Shown piece after piece: positions 24,680 to 32,484 of a stretch of DNA of 64,000 bases. Each line of letters begins with the position of its first letter. Position 1 is the stretch's first letter. The position numbers and the translations under genes were made by a program. This DNA comes from Oscillospiraceae bacterium (lineage in GTDB: Bacteria; Bacillota; Clostridia; Oscillospirales; Oscillospiraceae). The stretch spans positions 1-64,000 of the forward strand of contig JAGBQR010000038.1 in NCBI GenBank assembly GCA_017632775.1, read 5' to 3'. The notes below the pieces were generated by a model. The model was not told the origin of the DNA, did no database searches, and worked only from the letters and a program-made list of their open reading frames with translations.

Positions 24680-26345
24680 CTGTGATCGACTCCTTCAGCC
24701 TCGTCAGAGCGATCTTCGTCTCAGCAGCGGTCTCGCCCAGAAGCGATGCGATCTCCTGTACGATGCGCATTTGTTTGGCCACTACGTTATCGGCGGTCTC
24801 GACTGTCTTGCGGTTGATGCTTTCGCGGTATTCCTGCTGTTTTCTCTCCTCGGTCACGTCCCTCAGAATGCACAGCAGCATATGGATGTATCTGTCATAG
24901 ACAATGGTCTCCTCCACATAGCGGTCGTAGTCGGCGAGATAGACAGGTTTGCTGATGATCTCTTTCCCGCCGGCAAGAACATTCATAAAGTCGTTCGGGT
25001 TCATTACGCGCACGATATGCTCTCCCATGAGATCCGAGGTATAGCGAAGGTTAAAGAGGTCAAGGGCTGCCCGGTTGAGCTGCTGGATCTCCAGTTCCTC
25101 ATTGAGCAGCAAAAGCGCCGTAGGAACGATATCCGAAAGCTTGCTCGTAAGCATTTCGGCTTTGTCCCTCAGATAGGGCAGACACATAGTACCGTCGGCC
25201 TTGCCCTGGCAGATGGCAATGGCCTTCTCGCGGCAGGTGTTGTATCCGCAGGTACCGCAATTGAGTTCGTCCTCCGGCTTTGTCTTTCCGATACTCCGGA
25301 GCGTTTCCCGGATCTCATACTCGGACGGCATCACCGCATCGCGTTCGATCCGGTCCATGTTCTTCCGGATCCTCTCCTTCTCAGGCTGCGGCACCTCGAA
25401 GTCCCTGCTTCCGGCATATCCTGCAACATAGGCATAGTTCCGCACTGGTGAATCATGCTGCTTCTCCATGACAGGTCCTCCGATGCAGCTTCCCGGACAC
25501 ATGGACATCTCGATGAAACAGTGATGCACCAGTCCGCTTTCGATGTCCTTCAGCGCAGAGATACAGTTTTCCGCGCCATCGATGGCGATATAGGTATAGT
25601 CCCTGTTCTCCATCGCCATGGTCTTGAGGATACCGCCGGTCGTCGGGAAGAAGCGTGCACGGCTGCAATCGTCATCATCTCTCTCCGGTTCGATCGATAT
25701 CCCTTCTTCCTTCAGCCATGCGGAAAGTTCATCGAAGGTAAGTACCGCATCGACAAGGCCGGGATACATCTGCGCTTCGTCCTTCTTCGCGATGCACGGG
25801 CCGATGAAAACGGTCCTTGCTTCCGGGAAGCGTTTTTTTATGTCCTGGCAGTGGGCCTGCATCGGAGAAAGGACATCCGCCAGATAAGGCAGCAGCGCCG
25901 GGTGGTATTTCTGGATCAGAAGATTCACCGAGTGGCAGCATGATGTGATGATCACGTCTTTCTCCCCCTCGTTCACCATCCGGTCATATTCGCGCTTGAC
26001 CATAGTGGCGCCGATCGCCGTCTCCTCCGCATCCGCAAAGCCGAGTTTTTTCAGCGCTGCGCGCATCGGACCGATACCGGCTCCGTCAAAGTTGGCTGTG
26101 AATGAAGGTGCCAGACTGGCGATCACCGGATGACCGGAATGAAGAAGCACCCGGACTTTCTCCGTCTCATCGGTGATTTTCTTCGCATCCTGCGGGCAGA
26201 CAACAAAACAATGTCCGCAGAGGATACAGTCATCGTGGATGATGTAAGCCTGATTGCCCGAAAATCGGATCGATTTCACAGGGCAGTGACGTATGCATTT
26301 GTAGCAGTTTTTACAGTTCGATTTGTTCAGAGTGAGGCATTCCAT
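24672..26345 (-). CDS. Sensory [FeFe]-hydrogenase-like protein with PAS domain (HydS type)
   Basis: 557 residues. Two 4Fe-4S motifs lie at 11-21 and 40-50. The H-cluster domain has L1 TSCCHSV (134-140), L2 GPCIAKKDE (Cys184) and L3 MSMCPGSC (Cys283, Cys287), so all four H-cluster Cys are present but the PxW of L1 is HSV. A further Cys cluster (CGTCGYNTC about 363-371, C379, C388) precedes a PAS domain (about 400-520) and a coiled tail. This fits group C sensory hydrogenases that detect H2 or redox state rather than work in bulk turnover. Start MECLTL has GGAG seven bases upstream. Confidence 0.9.
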   Translation of the reverse strand: MECLTLNKSNCKNCYKCIRHCPVKSIRFSGNQAYIIHDDCILCGHCFVVCPQDAKKITDETEKVRVLLHSGHPVIASLAPSFTANFDGAGIGPMRAALKKLGFADAEETAIGATMVKREYDRMVNEGEKDVIITSCCHSVNLLIQKYHPALLPYLADVLSPMQAHCQDIKKRFPEARTVFIGPCIAKKDEAQMYPGLVDAVLTFDELSAWLKEEGISIEPERDDDDCSRARFFPTTGGILKTMAMENRDYTYIAIDGAENCISALKDIESGLVHHCFIEMSMCPGSCIGGPVMEKQHDSPVRNYAYVAGYAGSRDFEVPQPEKERIRKNMDRIERDAVMPSEYEIRETLRSIGKTKPEDELNCGTCGYNTCREKAIAICQGKADGTMCLPYLRDKAEMLTSKLSDIVPTALLLLNEELEIQQLNRAALDLFNLRYTSDLMGEHIVRVMNPNDFMNVLAGGKEIISKPVYLADYDRYVEETIVYDRYIHMLLCILRDVTEERKQQEYRESINRKTVETADNVVAKQMRIVQEIASLLGETAAETKIALTRLKESITDE

Positions 26346-26381
26346 AGTCGTTCTCCAAGGCATTTGAATGGATGTATATTT

Positions 26382-26410
26382 ATTATAGCATACCGGTTCC
26401 CTCTTGTCAT
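26382..26410 (-). promoter_or_regulatory. Promoter of the sensory hydrogenase/SpoIIE operon
   Basis: ATGACA (26405-26410), 17 bp, TATAAT (26382-26387). Confidence 0.75.
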
Positions 26411-26464
26411 GCCGGGTAATATATATTTGCTCACAGTTGCTTGCTGTTGTCGGTTTTTGATGAA

Positions 26465-26493
26465 TAGACAAAAGAAGAAAAACAGTGTATCCT
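26465..26493 (+). promoter_or_regulatory. Promoter of the [FeFe] hydrogenase gene
   Basis: TAGACA (26465-26470), 17 bp, TATCCT (26488-26493). It is divergent from the HydS promoter, with 54 bp between the two -35 elements. Confidence 0.55.
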
Positions 26494-26530
26494 GTTATCA
26501 GAAACCTATTTGAAACAGGAGGATCCGAAT

Positions 26531-28048
26531 ATGAGAGGCGTGCACAGCGTCGTTGACGATATTCGAAGAGATGTGTTTGAGCAGATCGCAAGGCTGGCAT
26601 ACGAGGACGGAAGTCTGGACCGCATCGACGAACTGCCGTATAAGATCGTTCCGGGAGAGGTTGCAAAATACCGGGACAGTATCTTCCGCGAGAGAGCGAT
26701 CGTAGCTGAGCGCCTGAGACTGGCATGCGGCCTTCCGCTGCGGAGCGCTGCCGAATACGGACCTGCTTCCCAGGGAATTGAAGAGGCCAACATTCCGGAG
26801 AAATACTATGAGCCTCCGCTCATCAACGTGATCCCCTTTGCCTGCAATTCCTGCCCCGAGAAAGAAATGCGCGTTTCATCGAACTGTCAGGGCTGCCTGA
26901 GCCATCCCTGCCAGGCGGTATGCCCCAAAAAGGCCATCAGTGTAGACAGATATGGAAAGAGTATTATCGATAACAGCCTTTGCATCAAATGCGGCAAGTG
27001 TGTCGATCAGTGCCCGTATGACGCGATCAGCAAAATCGAACGTCCTTGTGCAAAAGCCTGCGGCATGGATGCCATCGGTTCGGATGAACTGGGACGCGCA
27101 AAGATCGATGAGGAAAAATGTGTTTCCTGCGGGATGTGTCTGGTGAACTGCCCCTTCGGTGCGATTGCCGACAAGAGCCAGATCTTTCAGCTGATCAAGG
27201 CCATCCGGACAGGAGAGACCGTGACCGCGATCATTGCGCCGGCTTTCATCGGCCAGTTCCCCGGTGCTACGCCGCCGAAACTCCGCCGCGCCATGCGTAT
27301 CCTCGGTTTTGCGGATACGCTCGAAGTGGCGGTCGGTGCAGACCTCTGCACGATTGAGGAAGCCGCTGATTTTCTGGAGAAGGTGCCTGCGGAGCAGCCT
27401 TTCATGGGCACATCCTGCTGCCCGGCCTGGAGTGTGATGGCAAAACGCATGTTCCCGGAGCATCCTGAATATATCTCCATGTCTCTCACTCCCATGGTAC
27501 TGACTGCGCACCTTGTAAAGATGAAGCGGCCGGGAACGAAAATCGTATTTGTCGGCCCCTGTGCTGCCAAAAAACTTGAAGCGAGCAGGCATTCGGTACG
27601 TTCAGATGTCGATTTCGTACTGACATTCGAGGAACTCAACGGTATGTTCCGGGCAAAGGATATCGATTTTTCCACTCTGGAACCTGAAGAGTGCGACGGG
27701 GAATTTGAAGCCGGGACCGCTGCCGGAAGAGGATTTGCGGTTTCCGGCGGCGTCGCATCAGCGGTAAAGGACTATGTCGCACGGATCGCGCCGGAGAAAG
27801 AGGTCCTTACCCGGAGTGCGGACGGTCTCAGCGAGTGCCGGAAGATGCTTCTGCTTGCCAAAGCCGGAAAGCTTGACGGCTACCTGCTGGAGGGCATGGC
27901 CTGCCCCGGCGGCTGTGTTGCGGGAGCCGGAACGATCACCCCGGTGGTACAATCCGCAAAAAACGTGACTGCCTATACGGCGGCAGCCCCGAAGCTCAGC
28001 CCGGAGGAAAGTGAATTCGCCGGTCTTCTCAGGGATGTGGAGAAATAA
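26531..28048 (+). CDS. Monomeric [FeFe] hydrogenase, group-B-like
   Basis: 505 residues. An N-terminal helical region carries four-Cys motifs (CNSCPEKEMRVSSNCQGC, CIKCGKCVDQC, CVSCGMCLVNC) for several 4Fe-4S clusters. The H-cluster motifs are TSCCPAW (294-300), VGPCAAKK (Cys344) and GMACPGGC (Cys458, Cys462). The GPC form of L2 and the MACPGGC form of L3 are those of group B enzymes rather than the prototypical PCxxK/MACPGGCxxG of group A. Reaction: reversible 2H+ + 2e- to H2 with ferredoxin. Start ATG 26531 has AGGAGG upstream. Confidence 0.92.
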   Translation: MRGVHSVVDDIRRDVFEQIARLAYEDGSLDRIDELPYKIVPGEVAKYRDSIFRERAIVAERLRLACGLPLRSAAEYGPASQGIEEANIPEKYYEPPLINVIPFACNSCPEKEMRVSSNCQGCLSHPCQAVCPKKAISVDRYGKSIIDNSLCIKCGKCVDQCPYDAISKIERPCAKACGMDAIGSDELGRAKIDEEKCVSCGMCLVNCPFGAIADKSQIFQLIKAIRTGETVTAIIAPAFIGQFPGATPPKLRRAMRILGFADTLEVAVGADLCTIEEAADFLEKVPAEQPFMGTSCCPAWSVMAKRMFPEHPEYISMSLTPMVLTAHLVKMKRPGTKIVFVGPCAAKKLEASRHSVRSDVDFVLTFEELNGMFRAKDIDFSTLEPEECDGEFEAGTAAGRGFAVSGGVASAVKDYVARIAPEKEVLTRSADGLSECRKMLLLAKAGKLDGYLLEGMACPGGCVAGAGTITPVVQSAKNVTAYTAAAPKLSPEESEFAGLLRDVEK

Positions 28049-28094
28049 CAGCCTGCCCTCTCCGGCAGTTCATGTATTTGAAAAAATGGTCATA

Positions 28095-28138
28095 GCACAG
28101 GCGGTCTGTTCCATAAGAAAGGAGCAGACCGCCTGTGC
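28095..28138. repeat. Inverted repeat downstream of the hydrogenase gene
   Basis: Perfect 14-bp arms (28095-28108, 28125-28138) with a 16-nt loop. There is no T-run after it on the + strand, so it is an imperfect terminator candidate or an mRNA 3'-end stabiliser. Confidence 0.5.
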
Positions 28139-28253
28139 ATCGTACATGGGCCAAGCCGTCAACAGGCTGTACAACACAGACAAATTGTGGTACGATCGCT
28201 CTATCATGAAAACAGCAGACATCTCCTGTTTTCACTCAGAAAAGGAGAGCTCT

Positions 28254-28898
28254 ATGCGGGGCGCGATATTTGACATGGACGGGCTGCTTCTGGATTCAGA
28301 GCGGCTTTACCAGCAGTGCTGGCATGACCTTGCACAGGAGCACGGAGTCCTTCTGCCGGACAGCTTTGCCGCGGAGATCAACGGGACCGGGGCGGATCTG
28401 ACCAGGAAGATCTTGCAGAGGATCTTCCCCGCAGCAGATCCCGATCTTCTGGCCGCGGAATGCGCCAAGCGGGTCACGCTTATGGAAGAAACGGAACTAC
28501 TCCCGAAAGAAGGAGCCGTCGAACTGGTGGAAGCACTGCATGAGGCAGGCTGGCGCCTCGCTGTGGCCAGCAGCAGTCCCAGGGAGATGGTGTTCCGAAA
28601 TCTGGAGCATACGGGGTTTACACCTTACTTTTCTCAAGTGATCTCCGGTGATGACGTTGCCCGGGCGAAACCTTCTCCGGACATTTTCCTGCTGGCAGCG
28701 GACCGTCTTCTTCTGGAGCCGGAGGACTGTCTTGTGCTTGAGGACAGTCCCAACGGACTGCGGGCCGCCCGTGCGGCCGGCTGCATACCCGTTATGGTGC
28801 CTGATCAGGTCCAGCCCACGGAGGAACTCCGTTCCTTCTGCGCGGTATACCCTTCCCTTGTCGACGTATTGGCTGCCATCCGCTCCGGAAAACTGTAG
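28254..28898 (+). CDS. HAD-superfamily phosphatase / beta-phosphoglucomutase-like
   Basis: 214 residues. Motif I FDMDGLLLDSE has the nucleophile Asp and the acid/base Asp, motif II is VASSS, motif III the Lys in ARAKPSPDIF, and motif IV EDSPNGLRAA. The helical cap of the C1 class lies at about 15-80. The family includes sugar-phosphate phosphatases and beta-phosphoglucomutase; the substrate is unknown. Start chosen at MRGAIFD with AAAGGAG; the longer frame from 28011 is not supported. Confidence 0.9.
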   Translation: MRGAIFDMDGLLLDSERLYQQCWHDLAQEHGVLLPDSFAAEINGTGADLTRKILQRIFPAADPDLLAAECAKRVTLMEETELLPKEGAVELVEALHEAGWRLAVASSSPREMVFRNLEHTGFTPYFSQVISGDDVARAKPSPDIFLLAADRLLLEPEDCLVLEDSPNGLRAARAAGCIPVMVPDQVQPTEELRSFCAVYPSLVDVLAAIRSGKL

Positions 28899-28973
28899 AG
28901 TTCTGAACGCACAGACCCTGATCCGGTATCATCGGGAGTCTATTCTGTTATGAAAGAAGAAGGAGAAACAGTG

Positions 28974-30677
28974 ATGAAATTTTCTGAAATGCCTTATCGC
29001 CGCCCGGACCCGGAGACGGTAAAAAGCGAGCTGGAAGACCTGATCCTCCGGTTCCGAAATGCACAGGACTACACGCAGGCGCGTGCGGTTTTTCTGGAAA
29101 AAGAAGAAAAAACGAAAATCGTCAATACAATGGGTTCTCTCGCATATGTGCGCCATTCGATCGACACACGTGATGAGTATTACGACAGAGAAAATGATTT
29201 CTTTGACAGTTTTACTCCGGAACTTGAAGAATATGAGCAGTCCTGGATCGATGCGATGCTTGAATCCCCTTTCCGCAGGAACTTTGAAGACGAATACGGT
29301 GACCTGCTGTTCGTCAACGCTGAAATCGCCCGGAAGACTTTCTCTCCGGCGATCATCGAAGATATGCAGCGCGAGAACGAACTCTGCACCGAATACGCCA
29401 AACTGATCGCCTCCGCGCAGATCCCTTTTGAGGGCGGAGTATATACGCTGTCACAGCTGGAACCTTTTCAGGTCGATCCTGACGATGAGCGCCGTCTTGC
29501 GGCATGGAGAGCAAAGGGGCAGTGGTTCAAAGACAATCAGCAGCAGCTGGATGCGATCTATGATGAGCTCACCCGGCTGCGTGATTCGATGGGGCGGAAG
29601 CTCGGTTACGACGGCTACACACAGCTTGGCTATTACCGCATGCAGCGCAACTGCTATACCAAAGAGGATGTGGAAAAGTTCCGGACAGCCGTCCAGAAAT
29701 ACCTGGTGCCGGTTGCGGATTTGATCCTGCGCTCTCAGGCAGAGCGTCTCGGTAAATCCTATCCGCTTTCCTTCGCGGACAACGCGCTGAGTTTCCGGAG
29801 CGGAAATCCGCGCCCGGTCGGAACAGCAGAGGACATTCTGGCACAGGGGCAGTTGTTCTATGACATGCTCTCGCCGGAGACCAGTGAATTCTTCCGTACC
29901 ATGCGTGAAAATGAACTGATGGATGTGCTTTCCACCGAAGGGAAGGAAGGCGGCGGCTATTGCACGGACTTTGAACTCTACCAGGTCCCGTTCATCTTTG
30001 CCAATTTCAATGGTACGCAGGGCGATGTGGAGGTCGTCACACACGAGGCCGGCCATGCCTTTGCCTACTGGATGAACCGCAGCCGTATCCCCATCGAATA
30101 TGCTTCCCCGTCCCTGGAAGCCTGTGAGGTCCATTCGATGAGCATGGAGTTCTTCGGATGGATGAATGCAGACGGCTTTTTCGGCCCCGATGCGAGAAAG
30201 TTTCTGTACAGTCATCTGGCTTCGGCGATCACCTTTATTCCGTACGGAACCATGGTCGACCATTTCCAGCATATCATCTACGAAAATCCGCAGCTGACCC
30301 CCGCCGGGCGTCATGCAGAGTGGAAGCGTCTGCTCGGTATCTACATGCCGTGGCTGAAACTGGATGGGGAGATCCCCTTCTTCTCCGACGGAGAAGGCTG
30401 GCAACGGCAGTCGCATATTTATGAATGCCCGTTCTACTATATCGACTACTGCCTTGCACAGACGGTTTCGCTTGAGTTCTGGGCTATGATCCTGAAAGAT
30501 CCGAAGGATGCATGGAGACACTACATGGCTTATACGGAGCAGGGCGGCAGCCGCACTTTCACCAGCCTTCTCCTGAACGCGGGGCTGAAGACCCCGTTCG
30601 ACGAAGAGTGCCTGAAGGAAGTCTGCAAAGCCGCGGCAAAATGGCTCGAAGACTACGACCTGAGCGGGATCGAATAA
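28974..30677 (+). CDS. M3-family oligoendopeptidase (PepF-like)
   Basis: 567 residues. VTHEAGHAFAYWM is the HExxH-type zinc site with the catalytic Glu, and EVHSMSMEFFGW supplies the third zinc ligand about 25 residues later. The length and alpha-helical N-terminal half match M3B oligoendopeptidases, cytoplasmic enzymes that cut 5-20-residue peptides. Start MKFSEMPYRRPD has AAGGAG nine bases upstream. A 27-bp perfect inverted repeat terminates it. Confidence 0.92.
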   Translation: MKFSEMPYRRPDPETVKSELEDLILRFRNAQDYTQARAVFLEKEEKTKIVNTMGSLAYVRHSIDTRDEYYDRENDFFDSFTPELEEYEQSWIDAMLESPFRRNFEDEYGDLLFVNAEIARKTFSPAIIEDMQRENELCTEYAKLIASAQIPFEGGVYTLSQLEPFQVDPDDERRLAAWRAKGQWFKDNQQQLDAIYDELTRLRDSMGRKLGYDGYTQLGYYRMQRNCYTKEDVEKFRTAVQKYLVPVADLILRSQAERLGKSYPLSFADNALSFRSGNPRPVGTAEDILAQGQLFYDMLSPETSEFFRTMRENELMDVLSTEGKEGGGYCTDFELYQVPFIFANFNGTQGDVEVVTHEAGHAFAYWMNRSRIPIEYASPSLEACEVHSMSMEFFGWMNADGFFGPDARKFLYSHLASAITFIPYGTMVDHFQHIIYENPQLTPAGRHAEWKRLLGIYMPWLKLDGEIPFFSDGEGWQRQSHIYECPFYYIDYCLAQTVSLEFWAMILKDPKDAWRHYMAYTEQGGSRTFTSLLLNAGLKTPFDEECLKEVCKAAAKWLEDYDLSGIE

Positions 30678-30686
30678 ACATACTGA

Positions 30687-30745
30687 GGACTGATAAGAAA
30701 AAGACATCAAAACTCACTGTTTTGATGTCTTTTTCTTATCAGTCC
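30687..30745. terminator. Bidirectional terminator, 27-bp perfect stem
   Basis: Arms 30687-30713 and 30719-30745 are perfectly complementary, with a TCACT loop. A-runs and T-runs in both arms allow termination of both convergent units. It overlaps the last codons of the minus-strand gene at 30739. Confidence 0.92.
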
Positions 30746-30933
30746 CCGTTCTTTACCGTCTCCGCGACGGGAAATAAGGCCGTAACAATCGCACAAAGCA
30801 CCGGAATGACCAGGTTCATGCTCAGACAGAGGTGGAATTCCTGTCCTTTTACCAGAGCAGTCAGAAACGTGACTGCCAGGAGCAGTACCATATATCCTGC
30901 GATCAGCAGAAGCATCCGTTTAAGGTTTCCCAT
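30739..30933 (-). CDS. Small two-helix membrane protein
   Basis: 64 residues with two hydrophobic segments (about 6-28 and 37-57) and a short polar loop KGQEFH. No family recognised. It has its own RBS (AGAGGAAAAAG) and lies 23 bp after the secreted-protein gene, so it is the second gene of the operon driven by direct-repeat promoter site 4. Its last codons are inside the shared terminator. Confidence 0.7.
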   Translation of the reverse strand: MGNLKRMLLLIAGYMVLLLAVTFLTALVKGQEFHLCLSMNLVIPVLCAIVTALFPVAETVKNGD

Positions 30934-30956
30934 TGTCTTTTTCCTCTTTCCGCAGA

Positions 30957-31352
30957 TCAGCCGTATCCGTGATCCCTGTGCTCCCAGCGGCCGTCCCGGG
31001 TCTCACGCGTGAGGATCCAGCGATAATTGTTGTAGGTGAAATCCGGCTCCAGACCGTTTCTGTGGTTTTCGCTGTCTGTGGTGAAGGTAGATTCAAGGAC
31101 CATGACCCGGTCAGGCTCCATACCGAGGCTCTTCGCCTCGGCTTTTACCGCTTCATCCCCGGCGTAATGGATCTCTTTCATGGTGCAGCCTTCAAAATTC
31201 CGGAAGTAACGGGAGACCTCCACCTCCGCCGCTTCACATTCATTCCCGCTGTAGATCTCAGATCCTGTGGAGAGGGCGGTCATTGCAACACCGCATCCGA
31301 GCAGTCCGGTAAAAGCAGCCGCCAGTATAAGGCAAATCATTGTTTTTTTCAT
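30957..31352 (-). CDS. Secreted/lipoprotein of the TGTGAC regulon, DUF4829-like
   Basis: 131 residues. The N-terminal hydrophobic segment contains LLGCG, which could be a lipobox, or cleavage may be later. The body has NFEGCTMKEIHYAGDEA followed by a beta-rich part ending in YNNYRWILTRETRDGRWEHRDHGYG. The GCT-x-K-x-I-x-Y pattern reminds me of DUF4829 proteins, tentatively. Function unknown. RBS GAGGAAACAG; promoter site 4 lies 42 bp upstream. Confidence 0.75.
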   Translation of the reverse strand: MKKTMICLILAAAFTGLLGCGVAMTALSTGSEIYSGNECEAAEVEVSRYFRNFEGCTMKEIHYAGDEAVKAEAKSLGMEPDRVMVLESTFTTDSENHRNGLEPDFTYNNYRWILTRETRDGRWEHRDHGYG

Positions 31353-31393
31353 TTTCTGTTTCCTCGCATTTCTTATTTTCTTTTTGTGGCTAC

Positions 31394-31427
31394 ATCATAG
31401 CAGAGGATCCGTCACAGAAGCGTCACA
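31394..31427 (-). promoter_or_regulatory. TGTGAC direct-repeat promoter, site 4
   Basis: Reading toward 31352: TGTGAC (31422-31427), GCTTC, TGTGAC (31411-31416), 11 bp, TATGAT (31394-31399), then GTAGCCACAAAAAG. Both repeats are perfect. Confidence 0.75.
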
Positions 31428-31465
31428 CCGTTTTTTCTCCGGGATATCGGTTCGTGAGAAAAACA

Positions 31466-31497
31466 GAAAGCGGGACGGATCACTCCGTCCCGCTTTC
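31466..31497 (-). terminator. Hairpin terminator of the leader-peptide operon
   Basis: Perfect 14-bp stem (31466-31479 with 31484-31497), TCAC loop; on the minus strand it is followed by TGTTTTTC. Confidence 0.9.
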
Positions 31498-31505
31498 CGA
31501 TCTTT

Positions 31506-31826
31506 TTACTTGACAAGCATGCTGTTCACGATGTCCTGAACCAGGGCTGCATCATAACCGGCAGCTCTCAAGGCATTCACGCGCGCCTGTCCGACACCGT
31601 ATTTGCCGTTGATCACGTCCCGGGCCACCTTGTCATAGCCGCCAACCAGTCCGTTGACCAGGCGCTGGATCTTGTTGTAATCATACCCGGCTCTTGTAAG
31701 GGCGTTGATACGGGCCTGTCCGTTGCCGTAATCTCCGCGGTAGACCGCATATGCGACCTGCAGATCTTTGGACATCCCTCCGGAAACCTCGTTGAGGATC
31801 TTATCATTGATTTTTTCGATAGCCAT
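31506..31826 (-). CDS. Double-glycine leader peptide fused to two Cpl-7 repeats
   Basis: 106 residues. Residues 1-17, MAIEKINDKILNEVSGG, form a double-glycine leader parallel to that at 5438. Two repeats of about 38 residues follow: YRGDYGNGQARINALTRAGYD and INGKYGVGQARVNALRAAGYD, each ending in a LVN/IVN helix. These match the CW_7 (Cpl-7) wall-binding repeats of phage and bacterial lysins, here without any catalytic domain. The start at 31826 was favoured over an ATG two codons upstream because of RBS spacing (AAGGAG, nine bases) and the shared MAIE start. Second gene of the site 5 operon. Confidence 0.88.
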   Translation of the reverse strand: MAIEKINDKILNEVSGGMSKDLQVAYAVYRGDYGNGQARINALTRAGYDYNKIQRLVNGLVGGYDKVARDVINGKYGVGQARVNALRAAGYDAALVQDIVNSMLVK

Positions 31827-31876
31827 TTTCATTATCTCCTTTTCTTTTATACTTTTTCGTTTTTCAAACCGGCGGT

Positions 31877-32050
31877 TCAGCAGAACCAGATATCGCCATA
31901 GCCGCGATTCACATATGTGAAAGCTGTGGTACTGAGCAGATCCACATCCCCCTCCTCATTGAGGATGATGCAGGGCTCGACGGAGGCATTCTCAGCAAAC
32001 TCGCTGAGTTTTTCATTCAGATGAGCAAAAAAGTTTTTGATGGTTTTCAT
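31877..32050 (-). CDS. 57-residue peptide with C-terminal Cys, candidate secreted or modified peptide
   Basis: The product begins with an amphipathic, charged helix (MKTIKNFFAHLNEKLSEFAE), then an acidic middle with one Cys, and ends YGDIWFC with a terminal Cys. There is no GG motif or signal peptide. Good RBS (AAAGGAG). It is the first gene of the site 5 operon, 50 bp before the Cpl-7 leader protein. The two-part leader/core look suggests a modified-peptide precursor, but no modifying enzyme is nearby. Family not recognised. Confidence 0.68.
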   Translation of the reverse strand: MKTIKNFFAHLNEKLSEFAENASVEPCIILNEEGDVDLLSTTAFTYVNRGYGDIWFC

Positions 32051-32115
32051 TTTGATTTCTCCTTTTCGTTTTCGTTTTTTGATCGGCCTTGCGGCTCGTT
32101 TTTTTTTACAACCGG

Positions 32116-32149
32116 AGAATACCATACCATCTGTCACAGTATCGTCACA
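32116..32149 (-). promoter_or_regulatory. TGTGAC direct-repeat promoter, site 5
   Basis: Reading toward 32050: TGTGAC (32144-32149), GATAC, TGTGAC (32133-32138), 11 bp, TATTCT (32116-32121). Both repeats are perfect; no -35 box. Confidence 0.75.
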
Positions 32150-32174
32150 CATAAGGAGAAGTTATTCGAAAAAA

Positions 32175-32200
32175 GAGAAGTGCGGAACTCCGCACTTCTC
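32175..32200 (-). terminator. Hairpin terminator
   Basis: Stem of 11-12 bp (32175-32186 with 32189-32200), tight loop; the minus-strand tail is TTTTTTCG. It ends the unit containing 32223-33443. Confidence 0.85.
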
Positions 32201-32222
32201 CTCTCTTATTGCCGCAGAGAAC

Positions 32223-32468
32223 TCAGGCTTTGCCGTCCCGGATCGGTTTCCACCAGGTAAAGCCGAAAGCAAGGCAGTTCGCCGCTGCTTCTGCCTGAGA
32301 TATCCCGTTTTCTTCAGCTATTTTTCTCCCTGCCAGAAAATACTCGCCCACATGAAGAGCCGACAGCATCAACAGGGGAAGAGGCTTTTTCTTCGCCGCA
32401 AGGAAGGCAAAAACAACGTAAAGAAACACACATATTGCCTTTCCGAATTTTTCTGTAACCCGGTCCAT
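32223..32468 (-). CDS. Small membrane protein, unknown
   Basis: 81 residues with two hydrophobic segments (about 9-24 and 30-47, the latter holding LSALHVGEYFLAG) and a C-terminal FGFTWWKPIRDGKA. It resembles small uncharacterised membrane proteins of Clostridia; no function can be assigned. GGAGG lies six bases before the ATG. Third gene in a row after the glutaredoxin-like and DUF3267 genes. Confidence 0.72.
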   Translation of the reverse strand: MDRVTEKFGKAICVFLYVVFAFLAAKKKPLPLLMLSALHVGEYFLAGRKIAEENGISQAEAAANCLAFGFTWWKPIRDGKA

Positions 32469-32484
32469 TCAGTTCCTCCAGTCC

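Noticed and set aside
28095..28138. Intrinsic terminator after the [FeFe] hydrogenase
   Set aside because: The stem is good but no T-run follows; listed only as an inverted repeat.
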